A stretch of 64,000 nt of DNA, from positions 1 to 64,000 of the forward strand of contig QAXH01005541.1 in the NCBI GenBank assembly GCA_004335635.1, read 5' to 3'. The notes beneath the pieces are model-generated. The model did not search any database, had not been told where the DNA came from, and saw only the letters and a list, made by a program, of their open reading frames with translations. Source of the stretch: Chloromonas sp. AAM2. Taxonomy: Eukaryota; Chlorophyta; Chlorophyceae; Chlamydomonadales; Chlamydomonadaceae. The position numbers and the translations under genes were made by a program. Positions 44,155 to 56,900 of the stretch are shown here, piece by piece; positions within the stretch are counted from its first letter, which is position 1, and each line of letters starts with the position of its first letter.

Positions 44155-44406
44155 TGCAAACACGTAGGCGAATAGAGCGATGGCAAGTTCAATGCATCAT
44201 CAGACAAACCAGCATCTCCAAAGTCGTGGAGAAGACAATGCGAATTCATCGGTCAAGAGCGTTTCTGAAACCGAATTTGTACCGGAATTGACTTGCGTGG
44301 GCAGGCTGTGCGTGAAGGCAACATGAGGAACCCTGCCGGTCTCAGTCGATAGAGCACATTTGTTCCCAAGGCCCATGTGCTTGGGTGGCATCGGCACCCG
44401 AAAAGT
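44155..44406. promoter_or_regulatory. Presumed bidirectional promoter, 252 bp
   Basis: The start codons of the transporter gene (minus) and the Myb-PHD gene (plus) are only 252 bp apart and divergent. Both 5' UTRs and core promoters must fit here. No clear TATA box is seen. Confidence 0.4.
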
Positions 44407-47400
44407 ATGGGTACTCGGGGCTACAACGTCTGGACTCCTGATGAAGAGGAGGCGCTGCGTAGAGGTGTTAAGAAGCACGGACTAGGGGCATGGGAGGTGA
44501 TTCGGAAGGATCCGGAGTTCTCTGTCCTCGAGTGAGTGTACCTGCACTGAAGCCCTGATGCTCAACCCTAGTCGACGCAAGCCGACAGCCCTAGCGCCAC
44601 AGCACAGGTGTCAGTAAAAAGTTGTCTGCAGCCCTGTCCAGCCAGAAGTCTCAAGACCATGCACAGGCGTATCTCCGCCAATTTGACCACTTGAGACCCC
44701 GCCGGATCACCATGCCCTTTTGACGCAGCCCTCCACCCGCAAAGCCCCAGAAAGACTAACAGCAGTGCATTGCGCTTGCTGCGTTCAGGAACCGCACGGG
44801 TGTGCAACTGAAGGACAAGTTTAGAAAGTGAGTGCCCACCTTATCACCTCGTGCAAACTGGGGCTGCAAGGGTCTACGGGCTGACCAAGCAAGGGTTGTT
44901 CGGAATTCAAACTCTGCTCCAACACCGCAGTTTGCTCTGTCTTGCCTGCAGCCTAGTCAAGTTCCGTCACATCACCCAAGAGGAATCGCGCACGCTCAAG
45001 CCCAAGGGCTCTGGCCCATGGAGCAGGAAGCACAGCGCTTCCAGCTTTGGTCGCGACGGGTGCGATGGGTGCTGCACATCAACCATGGTTTCAAGTTGCT
45101 CAGGCCCCTTCCGCCCCGCTGCACGTCTGATGGTTCCTTTGCACTTTCTGACATGCGGCTGTCTTGACCCGCAGGTCCCTCACACCTTCAGCAAATGAAA
45201 TCCCAGGCGTCGCTCCGCCAGAAGAGCATGATAATGCTGCGGAGCATGCTGCCGCTTTGCTGGCTCTTGATGTGGGTGCAGAACCATGCTGTTTGACCAT
45301 CACGATGCACATGGATGCACGGCAAACGTACTTGAAACTGAGCAGGTTGTCCTGTGTAACACCTTGCAGTCCAAAGCGCATGGAGACACGGCCAATTCTG
45401 ACCCAGCAGCGGTCAACGGCAACCAGGTATGCAGCATGCACAAGGGCTGTGGAAGTGTGCACAGCCTGACAGCACTAATGAATCATACTGCACGGCACCT
45501 CGCTTGCCATATGCTGACCTGCTGCCTGTCAGTAGCTGGCATAAACTGCTGTTGTTTGTGGTAGGGAGACGCAACAGATGCACAGGCGTCACAGGGCTGG
45601 TGAGTGCTTGGGGAAGGGATCATAAATTTAGCAGCGATGAGATGGAGAGGAGTTGCATGCAACACAGGCACCTGAGTGAGCAGAGATGCGCAACCTTGGG
45701 TCTCACATCACAAGTTATGGCCTCTGTTGCTATGCAGCTTCTGGCACTCACCAGCCCACCCAAGGCGCGTGGTCCACGTGGCTTTGAGTCGCCCAGCGAA
45801 GATGGCGACGACGGGAGCTTGGAACAGGGTTTGAGGCGCAAGCGGCGCAGGTCATTGGAAAACCGCAGCTTTGGTGAGCCAAGTCTGTTGCATGGGTTTA
45901 GCCTGGAACACAAGGTTGTGCTGCTGCATGGCCAAAGTTTGTTTGAAGGGGTTTCAGTTGGAAATTCAACCACATTTCGGCAAGGCCAATGCAAGCCAGG
46001 TTAGTACAGCGGCAGTTTCAGCGCATTGCACAGACGCTTTGTATGTGTGGGGGCCCAAGCGCTGGCCATAGACTGCATCAAACGCAGGTGATTGGTTTTT
46101 CTGCCGATGCAAAACAGGGCGCATGGTGATTGCTTTCTAACTCGTGCAGGCATCTACGACCAGCGTCGCTACCGGTCGAACGGTACGCTGCGCACACCTG
46201 GGGACGATGAGCGCACAGACACAGAGTCCGACGAACCCAACGGCGCAAGGCCCACCCGCCAGCGGCGCAGCTACAACGGCAGCCGCGCAGGGAGCGGCCG
46301 GCCGATGGCGCGGGGACGGACGCGAACTCGACGCAATGTCGACGAGGAGTCGGAGGAGACCACTACAGATGAGGAAGACTACGGCACTGAGGAAGAGGTA
46401 CGGGGCTGGGTCAGGGGGAGTATTGTACTATCCTTGTTAGTGATTTCGCAGATGTGTTGGAGTGAGATTTGAGATTCAGACGAGGTGCAACGTGCGGGAA
46501 CAGAACAGGAGAGCTGATAACTGATATACCAGACATCCACGGAACGACAAAGATGCATGGTCGACTCAACATTGGACTGGCCATGCTCAACTGATTGGAG
46601 AATATCATGAGCAGGGTTACTTGCGCTGTAGCCACCTTTCTCTGTAACCCTGTTGTTCCATGGCCAGTGTTGGATGTCACAGCTTTTTATTGCGCCTTCT
46701 ACCTGTAGGCAGAGGAGCCTGACGCCATGGCTGAGGATGACTATGTGGTGGACTGTCCATGCGGGATCCGCTACGATGACGGTGCCATGATGGTCGAGTG
46801 TGAGGCATGCAAGACCTGGGCACACATCGACTGCCTGCAGTACCAGGCCACCACCAACCCCGCCTCTGTATCATACGACCTGAACAACTACATGTGCCTC
46901 ATCTGCCAAAGCAAACGCAACCCTATGGCAGCCGCCATGGTGCGAGCGTCTAAGGCAAGCACGGGGCCTCCAGGCAAGGCACGGTTGGGCAACGGTGCTG
47001 AGCTGAATGGGATACTGCCAGATGCCACTGGGTTGGCCCTGCCGCCTGGATTGGGCGGCCCGTTGGAAGGGGTGGATGTTGGCCAGATGGGCGCTCGCTA
47101 CAGCCGGGATCGCACGCAAGAGGCAGGACACGTGCTGCTCGGCCTGGCGAACGGGGACCCCATGCCATTGGATGCGGATGGCAGCAACGGCGCGGGTCTG
47201 CCGCGGAACGCATCGAAGCAGTCACTGCGACGGGACGCGTCAGCGGGGTTGAGCGGGCTGCATCCTTCACTCAGCAGCGGGATACTCAGTGCTGGCGCGC
47301 TGCAGACGCCTGCCTACCTAGATTCCCTGTCCCTGTTCCTGGCTGCAACAGCACGGCCGTCCAGCGCACTAGGCCACCGGAGCGGCAATAGCCCCCGCAG

Positions 47401-50171
47401 CAATCCAACGTCTCCGTCCAAACTAGGTGGTGCCGGCACACGCGGCGCCCGAGCAGCATCTGGGTCGCTGGCCGGTGCCGGCTCCATGGATGGCTCTGCT
47501 AGCCAGCAAAACCTGGAGAAACTACTAGCGGCCGCAACCGCCCCTGGCGGGTCCCTTGACGGGAGCTCTGCATCCGCCCTTGCACTTTCCCGCTCCGGCC
47601 TGCTTGGGCCGCACCTGACGGACGCGGGCCGCGGTTCGCCCAATTCCCTGGCTATGCTGCGACGTGCAGGCAGCTCCACACAGCCCGTTCCAGGCGGTTC
47701 TGGTACGGGTCAGACTCAGCACCAACCGTCCATTTTAGGTGGAGCCGCGGCAGCCAATGGTGCGCGTCCTGTGTCACGGGGCCCTGTTGGTGCGGAGATC
47801 TTTGGCGACTCTGACGACGACTTGCATCATTCTGCAGCGCTGGCGCAGCTGTTCAGCGCGCAGACAACCAATGACCGCTTGCTGCAGATGCTCGCGTCGA
47901 CCAACCGAGCTGCTACACCATCTCAGGTGAGATATGGAAACACTGTTGGGCGCAGCTTTGACGTAAGGATGGTTTCATTGAGCAGCGGCGTTGTGTCACA
48001 GGCTACGGTGTCTGCAGTGCACAGTTGGATACGTGAATGTAACTCGTTAAGCCTGCTGTTCAAGGTCAGGCTAGGATAACTAATCACCACACTCCATTGC
48101 CAGCTGCTGATGCATGCGTGCTTGTTGCCCAACGCTGCAAGTGGGACTGCGAGCCTTTATCATCATCATCCTTGGCATTTGCAGCCTAGCCCAGAGTATC
48201 GCTTTAAACGGGTCACATGCAATGCTGTGTCTATCTCCGGTTTTTTGCCGTACGATTCCAGGGTGTTGACATTGCTTGCTGCAGATTTTCCTTGAGCAGT
48301 TGATGCGAGGTGCCACTCCTGACATCAACCTAGCCCCTCTCATCCAGGGGGCAGCACTCCAGGGGGCGGCAGCGGCAGCTGCTGCAGCGGCCCAGGCACA
48401 GCTGCAGATACTGCAGCAACACGGCCTAGGCAGTGCAGGGCACTCCCTCTTACCGACAGACAATGGCATGCTGCAGGCTGGCTTGGCTCAGGCACTTCAA
48501 GTGCAGGTGAGGCAAAGGGGTGGGCATGACCCGGAAGGCAAAGGCTTGTGCACAAAGTGTGAGGTTCTGTCAAGCCCGAGCCCCCATTGTTGGTCCAGCA
48601 GCACGGTGGTTTGATGGTTTCTTAGTGGCTTGGCAGGCCTGCTAATGCTGGTGCACGCAAGTGGTCATGCTCTGTCATTCCCTCCCGCACTTTGTTGGTC
48701 CCACACCTTGTTGCTTGTTCTTTTCTTCTTGAGTGGCTGGGCAAGTGCCTTCAGGTCCTGCCAGCACAGTTGAATGGTTGACTTCTTGGCATGCTAATTG
48801 ATAACGCTAAAGACGAACCAGGTCTGCCAACCTGTCCAGCCTCCCTGCACTGGTGGTCAGCAGCATGGTGATTTTTTGAGTGGCTGGTCAAGCGCCATTA
48901 CGTCCTCCAATACAAGTATATGCAAGTATGATTACATCACTGGCATGCTGCAGGCTGTGATGGCAGCTCAGGGTGCGCTTAGTCTTCCACAGACAGGTGC
49001 TGCGGCCGGTACCAGTGCACCGGCTGCTGCTGACAACAAGGCCGCAGACAAGGTTTGTGAACAAGTTTGTGTACGCTCAGTTGTTCCTGTATTGTGACTT
49101 TGGCGTGTTTATTCCTTCAGCTGTTCGTGCCTGTAGTGGACCAGGCTGGTTGTACCATCATCTGGCCTCTACTTATAATGCAAGCATGGATACTTACGCA
49201 TAGTCAAAGCAACATTGCCTGGTGGAGCCTGCTGGTCCCGCATCCCACATCGCACCTATCACAAGCTTGGCAAGTGGCTTTGACTGACCTGAGTTGGCTG
49301 TGTGTACGCCTTGCAGCCACGGTCCACTGGAGGGCTCAGCCATGAGGACCTGCTTCAGCTAGCTGCTGCCGCCACTGCCGGCGGCGGGCTGGGCCTGCAC
49401 CCTATGGAGCTGCGACCGGGCACGCCAGACACATGGGCGCTGCTGCGCGGCTCAACTCCCACCCCTGACGCCATGGGCCTGCACTCGTTTATGGGCATCC
49501 CACCGCTCACTGGCTTCCCCACAGATCCATCCTGGCTGCTGCATCGGGGCAGCCCAGCCTTCGCTCATCCCACGGATGCCAACGCTTCTGCACAGCCGCG
49601 CCCGGGGCAGGCGCAGGGACAGGCCGCGCCGCCACAGGCAAGCGAGGGTGCCGCAGGCGCCCTGCAGCATCCTGTCAAGGAAGAAGCGCAGGCAGCGGGA
49701 AAAACAGTCGGCGTGGCGGTCAATGGTGAAAAGACGGACGGGGATCAGCAGCAACAGCAGCCACAGCAAGCTGCGGAAGCAGAGGCGGCACAGCCGCAGC
49801 AGCAACAGCCAGGGCAGGAGACCACACCAGCAGACGCTTCCGGGGCTGCTGGTGAGGCAACCAAGGCGCAGTCACCAGCGGCCTTGGAAAAAGATGACCA
49901 AGCGGGGGATGTGGCAGCCGTGGCGGGTGAGAAGGTTGTGGCAAATCCTACACCAAGTCGTGCCTTGCCGCCAGGCAGTACATTGGTAGGGTCTCTGACG
50001 GGGCCATCCGTCGCAGAGGTGATGGATCTGGTCGATCGCAAGGCAAGCCTTGGCGCGCTCGGCAGCGCCGGGGACTTGGCGGCGGCCGTTGCGGCCTGTG
50101 GTGGCGGTCCCGAGGATGCATACTTTAATGTGGAGGATATGTTGCGGTCCAGCACTCCTGCACTGCGATGA
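44407..50171 (+). CDS. Myb (telobox-like) and PHD-finger nuclear protein
   Basis: Probably a chromatin- or telomere-associated factor. Exons: 44407-44531, 44789-44827, 44952-45059 (or 45068), 45175-45271, 45346 (or 45370)-45426, 45565-45599, 45755-45873, 46150-46397, 46709-47926, 48285-48506, 48954-49052, 49317-50171; this gives about 1081 residues in consistent phase. Residues 7-60 form a single Myb/SANT repeat (VWTPDEEEALRRGVKKHGLG, then AWEVI) ending in LKDKFRNL at 49-56, close to the telobox consensus LKDKWRNL of TRF/TRB-type proteins. After an acidic/Arg-rich region comes a PHD finger at about 300-348 with Cys4-His-Cys3 ligands (CPCG, CEAC, WAHIDC, CLIC). The remainder is long Ser/Gly/Ala-rich sequence with poly-Ala and poly-Gln. 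Details of exons 3-5 are less certain. A TGTAA motif lies 220 nt after the stop. Confidence 0.85.
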
Positions 50172-51565
50172 CACGACCTGCCTGACGATGGCACAGAGGG
50201 TATCTGACGAGGAAGACTGGCAAGTTCCAGCAGAAACACAAACCACATGGTGACATCACACTGTGAGCTGCCATCAAACCAACAGGTTTGTTGAGCACGT
50301 ATTGGAATTCTGAGCTGAAGTTAAAGACGCAAGCTTTTGCTCGGCTTTTACTAACCACATCGCAGAGAAACGAACACGTTTCCAAGCACTTGTAACACGT
50401 GGACATTATGATTGCCTTTACAGCATGCTGGACACAACGCTGCACCACACTGCGTCTTTTACTCTTGGTTCTGAACCCTGACGTACCACTTTACTGTGTG
50501 GTGCCATTCCGTGTGTGTTGTTGAGCGAGTTGTGCGTCGTGTGGTCATCGCGCTTGCGCTGATGGACAGTATCTGGTTACTTTGTTGTACTACGGACGGC
50601 AATTCAATGACCGAGTGCTGCAGCCACTCTTATTCAATAAGGTCCTTTTCATTTGACATGACCGTGTGGACAGAGTTTCAACGCCCTTGCAGCAGACACT
50701 GGCAGCATGGTGGGACACTTGGACTCTATGGGCTGGCGACAAGTTCCAATGTAAAGTCGGTAGCAGGGGTCCCTTCAAGGTTTGAGAGGCCTTAGCTATC
50801 AACCGCCGCGTGGTGGACGTGAAGACATCCCCTACCTGACCCCTAGGCTCCTGGTCTGCCATGTAAGATGCCCTTCCAAGCAGCCAGGAAGTAATACTGC
50901 TGCGTGGCAGTGACGTGTCAAACAGAATGCGCGTGTAAAATCGGTTTACTACTGTACTTGTACAGCAGAACACTACGGTCGTACAGCAGGACAGCGCATT
51001 ATGTAGTGCTAAAGTGTAAGAAGGCTGGCGAGCAAACTTGGCCGTTTCCTTGCCTCGCTCACCTTGGTTGGAAACGTGACCATGTATGGCATGAGACTTG
51101 CTGAGCAACCGTTGAACCATGGCGTGGCATCACTGCACACACTGGTGATGGGGGTGCCCGCAAATCATATACAGCTGAAGAACTGATGCTCTTGCAGCCT
51201 TGTCGAAAGGCCTTCGTGAGCCAGACTAAGCATGCCTTGGCTGCGTTTCTGGATTCAGGACTAGACGATGTGGCACATGAGCACTCAGTGACTGCTGTGT
51301 CCAGATATGTAAACGAAACTGGTGGAACTGTGGTCACATTCAAGCATGATCCTCTGCACAGAGCTGGACCAGCTTGCAACACAGCCTATGTAACGTTTTG
51401 CACCAGCCTGCCAGGAAAAGAACTGCCTCAGAACGGGCAAACTTTTGTTTCCACCATGTCCAAAGGTGGTCCAAAATTGCAAGTCACGGTACTGTGACCC
51501 TAATGTGACCTTAGTCTGGTTGCGTCCTTGCCGAGAGCAGAACCAAGACGCGTGAAGTATCGGAA
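50172..51565. other. Intergenic, 1.4 kb; no gene seen
   Basis: This holds the 3' flank of the Myb-PHD gene and the upstream region of the PIH-like gene. A degraded copy of the GTTTGCCAG inverted-repeat end occurs near 51415-51450 (CAGAACGGGCAAACTTTTG). An open frame at 51186-51497 lacks splice or family support. Confidence 0.4.
50391..50395 (+). terminator. TGTAA poly(A) signal candidate, Myb-PHD gene
   Basis: TGTAA is the usual polyadenylation signal of chlamydomonadalean genes. This occurrence lies about 220 nt after the stop at 50171. It is a five-base motif, so it is suggestive only. Confidence 0.35.
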
Positions 51566-53348
51566 ATGACTGCCGCATTTGTGCACCTTCCCGTGGACGA
51601 GGTCCCTGCTGCGTTGGCCGGGCTTCGCTTGTTCATTTCGGCTGGAGTCCTTGATTTGAGCAAAATCAAGGACCAGCAGCCTAATCCCCAAGCATGTGTC
51701 AACTCTGGACCAGGCACCAAGGCACAAACCTCCAAGCCCGGCTTCCAGTTCGGCAAGGCCCTCCAAGGCATCAAAAGCGAGCTGGGCGCTGCATGCACGT
51801 CCAGAGGAGATGGGACTTTCAATGGTGGCAGCACCCTATTGCAACAGTAAGTTAATCCTAGCACGCATGCAGCCACCCTTGCACTCGTGCAACACCACGC
51901 TCACACGTCCAAGCCCAGTCCCATGCGCAGCTCGCAATTGCACCCAGCCAAACCACGTGCCAGGCAGCAAAGCACGCACGCTTGTGATCTCTTGCATGTA
52001 ATGGACCTGCAACCTGGCGCATGGCAATCAGAAGATGACAGTTGAGGGTTCTTGTGTGCCGCCGCAGTGTGTGCAACAGTGTGTATGCATGCTTCGCAAC
52101 GTGCTTGGCAACATGCTTGGCAACGTGAATGCTTTGTGTCAGGGGCAATGTGGTTCACCTGTCCCCAAGCGCTCTAGAGGGGGACAACGCACAGAGAACC
52201 CTGGAACAGCTAGATGCAATGCAGAAGGCAGCAAGGCCCAATCCAGCTGCAGCCTCTGCAGCACCTGACATCAACTCTCTAGCAAGCGTGCTATCAGACG
52301 CAGCCATCTCTGGCCGTCCCAAAGCCAGGCAGCAAGGGCCTAAAGTGCAGTACCAGCATGTTCATGAAGCAGTCCAGCAGCTGCTAGATGACGTTGGGGA
52401 TGATGAAGCAGGCACAACTCATGTCCAAGGCGTGACACCTGCCCAAGAGCGTCACACTTTGCCGTTACCAGATCACACCTTGGCTGAGTTAGGTGGTCAG
52501 GGCGCGCTGGAGTTGGTTGTCAGCCTGCCAGCCATAGAAGGCCCGGATGATGCTCAAGTAGATATAGGTATGCACATGTGTGGGCTATTCATCATACGAT
52601 TCATCATTGTATGGGGAATCTGTGCACAGGTCGTATGGCCCTATTCTATTGGGGCATGCGTAGCCTTTGCCACGCCTCTTGTCCTATGATCAACTTGTCC
52701 TTTCTGCACGTCTGCTGATTGCTCTGCTGTGCTGCACTGGTAGGAGTTGCGAGAGCAGGTTGCTGATTGTCTGTGTTATTGCCTGTGCCATTGCAAGGCC
52801 ACGCCATATTGCATGATCAGCCTGTTTTCTCTGCATGTCTACTGAATGTAGTCATCAGCATCACCATTGATGTTGCAAGAGCAAGCCGCTATTGTTTGCT
52901 GCAGGTGCCACCGCTGTGAGGATCAGTGTGCCAGGGGTGTATGGCCCGTTGCAGGTGAGGCACAGCCAAGGCTGATGTGACGATGGCGACCAACCAAGCG
53001 TGCAATACATTGGATGGCATCTGACACTTGAATGTGCATGCACCAGTGAGAAAGGGGACAAATACACTCACTCGCGGACACTCAACCCTCAGAACGATAT
53101 TTCCAGAGGAACAGCCCACCATATCACGTAAACAGCAGAGTAGCCAGGGTGGTAGCACAACACGGGGAATCTAGACCCCGCCTGGTAGTTTGAAGGTAGC
53201 AGAGTAGATATATTGGTAACGCTGGTTATGGCACTGTCTTTGCCTCCAGGTCATCCTTCCAAAGGCGGTAGACGAGCTGGCTTCTCAGGCCAAGTGGAGC
53301 AAGAAGAAGAAACGGCTCACAATCAACTTGCCGTTACTGCCATCATGA
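51566..53348 (+). CDS. PIH1 C-terminal (CS-like) domain protein, candidate dynein-assembly factor
   Basis: Four exons (51566-51846, 52143-52567, 52905-52954, 53250-53348) give 284 residues with matching phases. The C-terminal about 90 residues (LELVVSLPAIEGPDDAQVDI, then VRISVPGVYG, then KKKKRLTINLPLL) follow the two-sheet CS/p23-like pattern of PIH1 C-terminal domains. The overall layout, an acidic linker followed directly by this domain, resembles the short PIH protein DNAAF6/PIH1D3, which works with Hsp90/R2TP to pre-assemble axonemal dyneins in the cytoplasm. I do not see the N-terminal PIH domain of PIH1D1/PIH1D2. The start is the ATG opening exon 1; an additional upstream exon cannot be excluded. 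Family placement is by pattern and is less certain than the exon structure. Confidence 0.65.
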
Positions 53349-53968
53349 CACACTCCGACTCGTTGTGTGGCATGGGCTGTCACGTGCATACATCCGTATT
53401 TGGATCTCTGTAGCACATGCGCCTTTTCCAACAATGCTGCCCTGTATGATCTCTCAACCTTTATGCCACTTTACACCAGTTTGCTGGCCTTTTTGCAACC
53501 ATGCCCAGCAGTACACTGATCAGTTCTTGCTTCTGGACGGCATATGAAAGACTTTTGGCAGGGGCAGCAGTCCTTTGGAGGTTGCTGTTGTGATGTACTG
53601 TGACCAGAAGGTGTTTGCGTGATCACCCGACGTTTCAGTCATGAACATAAGAAGATTTCCCATACAGTTAGCAGCGCTTCTGAACTGTATTCTCCACAGA
53701 TGACCTGTGCACTTGTACCTGTAGAGCTGCCATTCTAGCACACGGATTTGAAGTCATGCAACAAATACAGGAGGCAAAAGAAAACATACCATTTCGTAAC
53801 TTCTGCAACCGCCGTAACAGGCCGTAACTGGCAGTAACGTATTGCAATTTTCAATCGGGAATCGACAGCTCACGGCAACACATAAACTGCATTTGCAACT
53901 AGAGCACGACAACAGGCACAGCACCTGATTACTAAGGCGGCAACTGAAAGTCACTACCTTGACTTGCC
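53349..53968. other. Intergenic, 620 bp; nothing seen
   Basis: Spacer between the PIH-like and SAP-AAA genes, both on the plus strand. It must contain the 3' UTR of one and the promoter of the other. No repeats or other features were noticed. Confidence 0.4.
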
Positions 53969-56900
53969 ATGCAGCTGAACGTCGATCAGCTGTCAAGGAA
54001 GGACTTGCAAGCCCTGGCCAAACGCCATGGAATCAAAGCTAATGGATCTAGCGCGTCAATCGTGCAGGAGCTGCGCGCTTACTTTGCAGGTAAGAGACAG
54101 CAAGATTGCAGCGTGCATGTTCAAGGGCCGGGTCCGTTTGCTGCTTTGGCAGCCAGCAGCTGCCCTGTCCCTGCCTGCAGAGTGTGCAAATGATATGGCG
54201 CGGCTTACGCAACAGGCCGGACAGATAGCCGATGATGCAAAAGACCAGGTACGTGAGGAAATGATAGGTGCATGTTGTCAACTCAGCTTAGTGTGGCAAC
54301 ACGCTCAGCACTTGCTTCAAATGCCAGCCTTTTGCCAGGGTTGCATAGCATGCTGGATAAACATTCAACCAACACTTCCAAGGAAACACGACAGGCTCAG
54401 CTGTCACAGCCAACACTTGCCCTTAGCCACTCAGCCTGCAAATCCAGTGAATGCACCCCTTGCGTGCTGACCACACAACATGCCAATGGCCATGCGCAAC
54501 TGAACGCTGCAGGACGACCCGGCGGTTGGCAGTTTGAGTCCCTTGCCCAACTCCCATGCATGTGAGCTGTCCTCTTCGCTGGCTGCACTCAAACTACGGT
54601 CTCGCTCAGCTGGCACTGCTATCACCAGCACAGCCGCTGATGCCACACCACCACGTGCATTCTCTGGAACTTCCAGGACTACAAAGGCAAGCGGTCTGCT
54701 GTTCATCAAATCACAACATGTTGACAGGCTTCCTCTACCAACTCACAGGCTATCAGTGCATCATGCACACGACACGTCCGCTCATGCAGACACACTGTCT
54801 TGCCAACAGCACGAGGCGCGCTGGTGTGCCATGCCCCATGCCATTGCCGGATGCTTTGGTCACACACACCCCTCATCAGCCCCTGGAAGCCTGTTGTTCC
54901 TTGCCAGACGCCTGTTGCTTGCTCCGTGCTTCAATTTTTTCTCCCAGCTGTTCCCTGCTGCTCGTCCACCTGGCTTTTCAAACATGCGAAGGCAGCAACA
55001 GTCCATCTAATCACAAGTAGCACGCTCTTGCTGTGACGCACCCACCAACGTTGCAATGCTTGTCAACTCAAAGGCGCACGCCCATGAGGCACACAGGCGT
55101 GCTAAACGCAGCATGGGTGGAGTGACCCATGGGCTATGAGGAAGGGTGGACCAGCGTTTAGTTCAGTTTCACTCCATCTCTTCTTGCAGTCTGCTCATTT
55201 GTGTAGCCCAGCACCAGCTCACTTCTCACGCGTGAGAAAACTGATCTCCGATGACCCCGAATTGTTCGAGAACGCCTCCAACTGCTTTTCGAAATCGGAC
55301 TCTTAGGAATCGCATACATTGGCAGGGCGGCCCAATCTTCTTCCAGCTACTATACGGTGTGGACCAGTGTCATGTGAGACTGAGAGGTGTTGATGTTGGG
55401 TGAAGTGGTAGAGGATACGGTATGTTGCCAGTACTGGGGTACTGAGTGTGTGTCTGGGGCAGTGCTGATCGTGCTGACCTTGTCTGGACCAGTGTCGTGT
55501 GCGACTGACATGTGTTGGAACCAGCTGTGTTGGTAGACGATGTGGTGTGTTGCCAGTACTGGGACAATGAAGAACAGACAATTCTGTGGGTAGTGCGGTA
55601 TGTCCCTGAGACCGCACTACTTTGAAGAGAGTCAAAAGGATACCCAGACCCTGTGAGTCACACCAAATTTACACGCATATTCGCTTCCTAGCCATTTCGT
55701 TAAGCTGTTTACAGACAACAACATCGCAATTTTACACTGAAAGCGTTCCCACAGGCGCATGCTGCACAAGATGTAGCTGGCTAGGGTGTAAATGGTAGAA
55801 CCAGTGTGTCTAGTTTTCCTTGTTCAGCGTGTTTGTTAGTTGCAAAAGCGTTTCTGCTTACTTACTGTCACGTGTGTGGTGTGATGCAACGTGTGATGTA
55901 ATGCAGGTTTCACAGCCCCCAGCAGCCGTGGATAGATCCACAAGCATCAAGGCAGGCAGCAGGCAGCAGTCTGTGCGAGGCAGTGGTGGGATAAGCAGCA
56001 TCGTCATCCCACCAGAAGGCAGCACAGGCAGACCAGCCACAGCCACTGCCACATCCACATCCACAGTCTCAGCACCTACTCCAAGGCGACGTAGCTCACC
56101 ACCGAAGGAGAAAGACAGCAAGGCAACAGAACCAGGCAGGCAATGCTACAAGATTGCAGCATTGGCTATCACTGGCAGCAGCCACCTTCAAGTGTATTGT
56201 CAATAGCAGCTTGAAGTATGCTCAAGCTTTTGATGTTGTCTTGTGTCTTTCCCAAAGAAGGAGGTGCTAAAACGTGGGGTGAGAATGCAGCACATGCTGA
56301 CATGCTTGGGGTCAGCTGGCACTGAATCTATAACTGGTATCAGAGGTGGTGCTAGTTCAACATGGTAATCAGTGACAGATCAAGCGAGGGCACGAGAGAA
56401 ACACCGCTATTGACTTCACCAAGCACACATAACAAGCGAACTAACAGTGTGTACCTTATATGATCTGTGCGCAGCGCCTGGCATTCTGTTGGGTATGGAT
56501 GGCTACATGCAGCAGCTGAGGCTCATGATCGGTGCACCCAGCACGTCCAGGGCAGAACCATCGTCAGCCGGTGTGCTGGCCGGTGGCTATGTGGGTGCAC
56601 TCCTGGTGGGACCGGCAGGCAACGGCAAGAAGCTCATGGCACGGACACTTGCTACAGAGATGGGTGCTAGGTGAGGGGCCTGCAGACACATGCATCGTGT
56701 AAGAATCACAGGAGCAAGTCCAGTCCCTGTTTGTTGGATGCGCCCTGTACCTGAAGTCAGAATTTGCAGTGTGGTGGAATGCAAGGGGTGCTGAAAACCT
56801 GAGCTCTGCATGATTGTCCTGGTTCCATGCTTGGATGCGTCCGAAGACCAGTCTGGTATCATACTGCAACGAATGCCGAGCCCTCTAGCGATCAAGGGTT

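Noticed and set aside
51186..51497. 103-codon ORF upstream of the PIH-like gene
   Set aside because: No compatible junction to the 51566 exon, overlaps a degraded transposon end, and shows no family motif.
54513..55010. Read-through of the third SAP-gene exon to the stop at 55010
   Set aside because: After 54686 the translation becomes His/Cys-rich and unlike the preceding sequence, while splicing at a GC donor joins in phase to the exon at 55907. The alternative is not excluded and is noted in the gene entry.
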